Assembly (NCBI RefSeq): GCF_003330845.1
Contig: NZ_CP026121.1
Span: 310,001-374,000 of the forward strand
Direction: 5' to 3'
DNA from: Streptomyces sp. Go-475
GTDB taxonomy: Bacteria > Actinomycetota > Actinomycetes > Streptomycetales > Streptomycetaceae
Length of the DNA: 64,000 nt
Shown: in pieces, positions 59,546-64,000 of the stretch
Layout of the letters: every line of letters begins with the position of its first letter
Position numbering within the stretch: the stretch's first letter is position 1
The notes under the pieces: model-generated
What the model saw: the letters and a program-made list of their open reading frames with translations, nothing else
Database searches by the model: none
What the model was told of the DNA's origin: nothing
Position numbers and translations under genes: made by a program

Positions 59546-60598
59546 GTGCTGTGCACGTTGATCGTCGGCCTGGGCCGCGCCGGCCTGGGACTGCATGTGC
59601 CCGTGCTGCTGCGCGCGCGTTCTCAGGCCCTCGCGGCTTTCGCCGACCATCCGATCGTGGGCGTGGACCCCGGGAACGGCTCCCCACCCGGGCAGCGGGA
59701 CCTGCTGATCGCCGATTCCCTGCGCCAGGCCTGCGATCTGGTGGACCCCGCGCGCACCGTCGTCCACCTGTGCACTCCGCCCGCCGTGCGCGTCGAGGTG
59801 CTCCGCGAGGTCGCCGCCCTCGGGTTCTCGCGGATCCTGGCGGAGAAGCCGCTGGCCGGTGACCGGGAGGCGCTCCGCAGCCTGCTGCGCCTCGCGCGGG
59901 AACACGACCTGCGCCTGTCGGTGGTGGCCCCCTGGCTGCACAGCGCGCTGACCCGGCGTCTCGTCCGGCTGGTGGGCGACCGGCGGCTCGGCGAGGTGCG
60001 TTCCGTGTCCGTCATCCAGCACAAACCCCGGTTCCGGCGCTCCCTCGGCAGCGGCAGCCACACCTCCGCCTTCGACGTGGAGGCCCCGCACGCGGTGGGC
60101 GTCCTGCTGCGCCTCCTGGGCGACGCGCGGGTGCACCGCGCCACCGGCACCGACCTGCGGGTGGGTCCGGTGACGGTGCCGCGCATGGGCGGCGCGCACC
60201 TCGAACTGCTGCACGCGGACGGGATCCGCAGCGAGGTCCTGTCCGACCTGTCCGCACCGGTACGCCAGCGGCGCATCGCCCTGGACATGGCGGGCGGCAG
60301 CGTCGTCGGGCACTACGCGGTCGGCCAGGACGACGACTTCGCCCAACTGGAGATCACCCGTGACGGCCACACCACACGCGAGGTCTTTCCCGACGACTCC
60401 CTCAGGTCCTGCCTGACGCAGGCCTACCGCGACTTCGCCGCCTGCGGGGAGGGGACCGGCTCCGACGACCTCGGCCTGCACGTGCGCACGGTCGAACTGC
60501 TCGACGAGGCGAAGCGGCTGGCCGCCGACGAGCAAGCGGCCGCACCACCCACCGGCGGCGGGACCCGCCGCAAGGAGGCGATCACCCATGGGCGTTGA
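59546..60598 (+). CDS. Gfo/Idh/MocA family oxidoreductase
   Basis: A 350-residue NAD(P)-dependent enzyme. The start is GTG 59546 because AAGGGGG lies just upstream and the nucleotide-binding motif LIVGLGRAGLGLHVPVLL begins at once. EKPLAGD near residue 100 carries the family's catalytic-region lysine, and HTSAFDVEAPHAVGVLLRLL near residue 180 replaces the usual GGxxxDxGxHxxD helix. Relatives oxidise inositol, sugar or aminosugar carbons. Working with the isomerase encoded next and the DegT aminotransferases, it could make the keto group that is aminated. It overlaps the next gene by 11 bp. Confidence 0.82.
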   Translation: MLCTLIVGLGRAGLGLHVPVLLRARSQALAAFADHPIVGVDPGNGSPPGQRDLLIADSLRQACDLVDPARTVVHLCTPPAVRVEVLREVAALGFSRILAEKPLAGDREALRSLLRLAREHDLRLSVVAPWLHSALTRRLVRLVGDRRLGEVRSVSVIQHKPRFRRSLGSGSHTSAFDVEAPHAVGVLLRLLGDARVHRATGTDLRVGPVTVPRMGGAHLELLHADGIRSEVLSDLSAPVRQRRIALDMAGGSVVGHYAVGQDDDFAQLEITRDGHTTREVFPDDSLRSCLTQAYRDFAACGEGTGSDDLGLHVRTVELLDEAKRLAADEQAAAPPTGGGTRRKEAITHGR

Positions 60599-61559
60599 CC
60601 ACCCCTCCGGAGCGAACTGCCGGCTGCCCCGGTCCGCCGCGACGACCGGGAACGACCGCACCGGCCAGGCCGCACCCGGCATCCGTTTCGCGGGCATCGG
60701 GGACGAGGCCGCGGCGGACCTCACGGGGCAACTGGACGCGTTACGCCGACTGGGTTGGAACGCGATCGAGTTGCGCACCGTCGACGGCGTCGCGATCGCC
60801 GACCTGGACGACCGGGCCTTCGCCGCCCTGGCCGACCGGATCACGGCGGCAGGCCTCGACGTCGTCTGCGTCGACTCCCGGATCGCCAACTGGAGCCGGC
60901 CGGTCACCGGCCGCTTCGAGGACGACGAGCGGGAGTTGCGGGTGCTGGCCCGGCGCTGTGCCGCCCTGGGCACCCGGTACGTCCGGGTGATGTCCTACCC
61001 CAACGCCGGTCTGGACGAAGAGGACTGGGGCAGGCGGGTGCTGGCCCGGATGACCCTGCTGGTCCGGCAGGCCGAGCAGCACGGGCTGGTGCTGCTGCAC
61101 GAGAACTGCAGCGGCTGGGCCGGCGCCCGGGCCGACCGGATGCTGGAACTGCTGGACCGGGCCGGCGGCCCCGCGCTGCGGCTGCTGTTCGACATCGGCA
61201 ACGGGGTGCCCTACGGCTACGACGCCCGCGCGCTGCTGGACGAGATCATCGGCCACGTCGCCCACGTGCACGTCAAGGACGCCCGCACGGGACCGGACGG
61301 CCACGTCGGATACACACTGCCGGGGGACGGGGAATCGGGTGTGCGCTCCTGCCTCAAGGCCCTCCTCGATCACGGCTACACGGGCGCGTGGTCGATCGAA
61401 CCGCACACCCACCTGCGGCCGCACGAGGACCACGACATCACCGGCTCCGACGGGGTGGCGGCGTTCGTCCGCTACGGCCGGCACCTGGAGCGGCTCGTCC
61501 GGCAGGACGTCCTGCCGGCCCGCACCCCCGTCGCCGGTGGCGGGAGGCGGCATGACTGA
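60588..61559 (+). CDS. Sugar phosphate isomerase/epimerase, TIM barrel (IolE-like)
   Basis: A 323-residue xylose-isomerase-type TIM barrel from ATG 60588 (AAGGAGG upstream). After a 30-residue leader the barrel has FAGIGDEAAADLTGQLDALR, WNAIELRTVDG, LVLLHENCSGWAG (Glu ligand, near residue 170), LLFDIGNGVPYG (Asp, near 200), HVAHVHVKDART (His, near 226) and GAWSIEPHTHL (Glu, near 265), the four metal ligands of the family. It would isomerise, epimerise or dehydrate a keto-sugar or inosose. Codon 52 (60741-60743) is TTA, tying the rightward operon to bldA control. Confidence 0.82.
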   Translation: MGVDHPSGANCRLPRSAATTGNDRTGQAAPGIRFAGIGDEAAADLTGQLDALRRLGWNAIELRTVDGVAIADLDDRAFAALADRITAAGLDVVCVDSRIANWSRPVTGRFEDDERELRVLARRCAALGTRYVRVMSYPNAGLDEEDWGRRVLARMTLLVRQAEQHGLVLLHENCSGWAGARADRMLELLDRAGGPALRLLFDIGNGVPYGYDARALLDEIIGHVAHVHVKDARTGPDGHVGYTLPGDGESGVRSCLKALLDHGYTGAWSIEPHTHLRPHEDHDITGSDGVAAFVRYGRHLERLVRQDVLPARTPVAGGGRRHD

Positions 61560-62943
61560 CGTCCCGGCCGCCCTGTCGCCTCCCGCACGGCTGACACCGG
61601 CCGATCACGAGCTGCTGCTCCGCCTGCTCGACACCCCCACGGCCGGACCGCTGGAGACGGGCGACGCGGGCCCGGCCGTGTCCCTGTGGGAGGCCGGGCG
61701 GACCTACACGGCGGCCGCGGCGCAGCTCGGTCTGCGGGTACTGCGCCACGCCCCGGCGGAACCGGGCGTGCTGTGCGGGGAGGACGTACCGCTGATCGTC
61801 CGGGAGGCGGCGCGGGACGAGACGTTCCTGGCCCGCCAGCCCAGCCTGGTGCTGCGCCTCGGCCCGCGGCTCCCGCGGCGGGACACGGTGATGTTCAACG
61901 TCCACCTGGACACCGTGGCCGGATGGTGGCCGGCCCACTTCGACGGACGGCGCTTCACCGGCCGGGGAGCGATCGACGCCAAGGGCCCCGCCGTCGCCCT
62001 GCTCGCCGGCATCCGGGCGGCCCGGGCCGCGGAACCGGCCCTGGGCAGCCGGGTCGGCGTGCTCGTGCAGGCCGTCGCCGGTGAAGAGGGCGGCGCCATG
62101 GGGACGTTCGGCACCAGGCCGCTGGTGGAGGCCGGGTTCACCGGCGGACTGAACCTGTTCTGCGAGCCCACCGGGCACCGCTTCCTGCCGCGCTCGACGG
62201 CGTCCATGACGGCCGTCGTCCGCGTCGAGGGCGAGGACGCCGTGGACGATCGCCCCGAGGCCGGGCACAACGCGACCGTGCTGCTGGGGCACATCAGCCA
62301 CCACCTGGCCCGCGCCCTGCCCCCGCGGATCCGTGACGGCAGGGTGTGCGTGGCGGGCCTGCACACCGGTGAGCGGCACAACAGGGTCTACGGCACCGGC
62401 CGGCTGCTGCTCAACGTCTCCTACGGTTCACGGGCGGCCGGCGAGGCCGCCGAAACCGCCCTGCGGGAAGCCCTGGACGAGGCCCTCGCCACCTTCTCCG
62501 CCGAGGCGGCCGGCACCCGCGACCTGGCCAGGACCGCCGCCGACGCGGCCCGGATCACCTCGCTGCACTGGGCCAAACGCGGCCTGCCCGCGCTGGACGG
62601 CCGAGGCCGCGCGCCGTGGGCCGAGGAACTGCTGGAACGGCATGCGGGTCTGGCGCGCTGGCCCGACGAGGAACCGGCCTTCACCTGCGACGCGATCTGG
62701 ATGGCGGAGGTCCCCGACGGCTACACGGCCGTCTTCGGCCCCGGCGACCTGGACACCAACCGGGCCCACGCCGCCGGTGAGTACGCCGACCTGGCCGACC
62801 TGGACCGCTACGCCGACGAGATCGCCCGCCTCCTCGTCGCCCGCGTCCGCCACCCGCCGCCCGGCGCCGGTGCCGCCGCAGAAACCCACGCCCATCGAGC
62901 TGCCGCGCCCGGCGCGGCCGAGGACAGGATCTCCGCCCGATGA
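61552..62943 (+). CDS. M20 family metallopeptidase/deacylase
   Basis: A 463-residue ArgE/DapE-type enzyme from ATG 61552 (GGGAGG upstream), overlapping the isomerase gene by 8 bp. Zinc-ligand motifs are NVHLDTVAG near residue 120 and RGAIDAKGP near residue 145, and the catalytic Glu pair is in GEEGGAMG near residue 180. CEPTGHRFLPRSTASM near residue 205 is the dimer-domain entry. Within a biosynthetic cluster such enzymes remove an acetyl or other acyl or aminoacyl group late in the pathway, or split an amide. The substrate is unknown. Confidence 0.82.
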   Translation: MTDVPAALSPPARLTPADHELLLRLLDTPTAGPLETGDAGPAVSLWEAGRTYTAAAAQLGLRVLRHAPAEPGVLCGEDVPLIVREAARDETFLARQPSLVLRLGPRLPRRDTVMFNVHLDTVAGWWPAHFDGRRFTGRGAIDAKGPAVALLAGIRAARAAEPALGSRVGVLVQAVAGEEGGAMGTFGTRPLVEAGFTGGLNLFCEPTGHRFLPRSTASMTAVVRVEGEDAVDDRPEAGHNATVLLGHISHHLARALPPRIRDGRVCVAGLHTGERHNRVYGTGRLLLNVSYGSRAAGEAAETALREALDEALATFSAEAAGTRDLARTAADAARITSLHWAKRGLPALDGRGRAPWAEELLERHAGLARWPDEEPAFTCDAIWMAEVPDGYTAVFGPGDLDTNRAHAAGEYADLADLDRYADEIARLLVARVRHPPPGAGAAAETHAHRAAAPGAAEDRISAR

Positions 62944-64000
62944 CCTCGACGGCCTCCACCACGTCCGCCACCCCGAAGACCACCAGGGCCGCGACGGACG
63001 AGTCGCCTCGCTCCGGCCCGCGTGTCGTGCCGCCCCGGGCCCCCGGCGCCCCCGGCGTGCGCGTGCCGTACCGGGACCTCCTCGCCTTCGTGACCGGGGT
63101 CCTCGTCGGCCGGGGGCTGCCCGAGAACCGCGCCGAAGCCGCCGCCGAGGCGCTGTGCCACGGCGACCTGACCGGCTTCACCAGTCACGGCGTCACCAAC
63201 CTCACCCGCCTCTACCTGCCACTGCTCGACTCGGGCCGGTGCGACCCCAGGGCGGAGCCTCGGATCGTCGCCGACCACGGTGCCTCCGTGCTCCTCGACG
63301 CCCGTCGGGCGCTCGGACTGTGGGCCGCCGGCGAGGCCATGGAGCTGGCGGTCGAGCGTGCCCGCCGGTACGGGGTCGGCATGGTCTCGGTGCGCGGCGC
63401 CACACACTTCGGCTGCGCGGGCCACCACGCCCTGCGCGCGGTCCGGCACCACATGGTGGGCCTGGTCACCGCCAACTGCGGACGGCAGCGGATCGTCCGC
63501 CCCGTCGGCGGACGGTCCCCCATGCTCGGCACCAACCCCCTCGCGCTGGCCGCCCCGGCCGGCGACCGGCCGCCGTTCGTCCTGGACATGGCCACCACGG
63601 TGGCCCCCACCGGCAGGGTCCGGGCCGCGGCACGCGCCGGGCAGCGCGTGCCCGAGGGCTGGCTGCACGACGGCCACGGCGCCCCGGTGACCGACCCGGC
63701 CGCCTTCGACCGCGGCGAGGCGCACCTGAGCTGGCTCGGCGGCACCCCCGACACCGGCGCCTACAAGGGCTTCGGGCTGGGCCTGCTGGTGGAGGTGCTG
63801 TCCGCGCTCGTCCCGGGAGCCGGACTCGGCCCCTCGGCCGCTGTCCCGCGGACGGCGGAGGCGAAGGCGGGTGGCCCGGACGACGACATCGGCTGCTTCC
63901 TGCTCGCCGTCGCCCCCGGGCGGCTCCGCTCCGAGACGGAGTTCCTCACCGACGCGGCCGGACTGTTCGGTGCCCTCCTCGACTGCCCGCCGGTCCGGGC
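62940..64000 (+). CDS. Malate/L-lactate dehydrogenase (LDH2/YlbC) family oxidoreductase, C-terminus outside window
   Basis: Starts at ATG 62940 with an ATGA overlap and stays open to the right edge (353 codons seen). A 40-residue Ser/Thr/Pro-rich leader precedes the LDH2 fold: GDLTGFTSHGVTNLTRLYLP near residue 80, VRGATHFGCAGHHALRAV near residue 155 (catalytic His), GTNPLALAAPAGDRP near residue 195 and YKGFGLGLLVEVLS near residue 277. The family uses NAD(P) without a Rossmann fold to reduce 2-oxo acids or cyclic imines. It probably reduces a keto acid or imine of the pathway. The leader is unusual for the family. Confidence 0.83.
   Translation, partial: MTSTASTTSATPKTTRAATDESPRSGPRVVPPRAPGAPGVRVPYRDLLAFVTGVLVGRGLPENRAEAAAEALCHGDLTGFTSHGVTNLTRLYLPLLDSGRCDPRAEPRIVADHGASVLLDARRALGLWAAGEAMELAVERARRYGVGMVSVRGATHFGCAGHHALRAVRHHMVGLVTANCGRQRIVRPVGGRSPMLGTNPLALAAPAGDRPPFVLDMATTVAPTGRVRAAARAGQRVPEGWLHDGHGAPVTDPAAFDRGEAHLSWLGGTPDTGAYKGFGLGLLVEVLSALVPGAGLGPSAAVPRTAEAKAGGPDDDIGCFLLAVAPGRLRSETEFLTDAAGLFGALLDCPPVR

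Noticed and set aside
1..64000. CRISPR array, tRNA or rRNA genes
   Set aside because: I saw no regular spaced repeats of 24-40 bp and no recognisable tRNA or rRNA sequence. The repeats present are short and regulatory or low-complexity.

Overview
This 64 kb window looks like a Streptomyces (or close relative) chromosome segment. GC is very high throughout, third codon positions are almost all G or C, GTG starts are common, many gene pairs share ATGA/GTGA stop-start overlaps, and a few rare TTA codons appear. The families present (SpoIIE phosphatase, MpaB oxygenase, PucR, calerythrin-like EF-hands, DUF2795) are typical of actinobacteria. I saw no rRNA, tRNA, transposase, integrase or CRISPR array.

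Left part (1-21.5 kb) holds mostly ordinary accessory metabolism: the end of a sulfatase-type alkaline phosphatase superfamily protein, two alpha/beta hydrolases, two acyl-CoA synthetases, a secreted penicillin/AHL-acylase-type enzyme, a DUF418 membrane protein, a nitronate monooxygenase, a secreted serine hydrolase, a DUF2795 protein, a CrtI-like flavoprotein, a Ser/Thr kinase with TPR repeats that is frameshifted, an MpaB-type oxygenase, and a peptide/nickel-type ABC importer (lipoprotein plus a fused double permease, no ATPase nearby) behind an iron-box-like sequence.

Middle part (21.5-42.2 kb) is a nitrogen-compound uptake and catabolism island. A leftward run encodes SolA-type oxidase, type II haloacid dehalogenase, PotD/A/B/C importer, PuuB-type oxidase, GabD-type dehydrogenase and a 2-hydroxyacid dehydrogenase, divergent from a PucR regulator. 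Next come a MarR regulator divergent from a PLP decarboxylase, then a ROK regulator divergent from a class III PLP enzyme and a frameshifted kinase that resemble a phospho-lyase/kinase pair. Between 39.47 and 40.89 kb lies a collapsed, inverted copy of the island: pieces of HAD, PotA, PotC, GabD and possibly the 2-hydroxyacid dehydrogenase remain in the original order but with whole genes and catalytic motifs removed. It is followed by an intact second PotD-like lipoprotein and a large sensor/SpoIIE phosphatase.

Right part (45.2-64 kb, open at the right edge) is a bidirectional, tightly coupled gene cluster without a PKS, NRPS or classical terpene synthase. Leftward genes: EF-hand protein, membrane protein, EF-hand protein, two DegT/DnrJ aminotransferases, UbiA prenyltransferase, FAD oxidase/desaturase, acyl-AMP ligase, methyltransferase, double-length CoA transferase, second acyl-AMP ligase, nucleotide-sugar dehydrogenase. 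Rightward genes: Gfo/Idh/MocA oxidoreductase, IolE-like isomerase (with a TTA codon), M20 peptidase/deacylase, LDH2-family dehydrogenase. The gene set suggests an aminated sugar or cyclitol joined to acyl and prenyl pieces. I cannot name the product, and this is the best candidate for an undescribed pathway.
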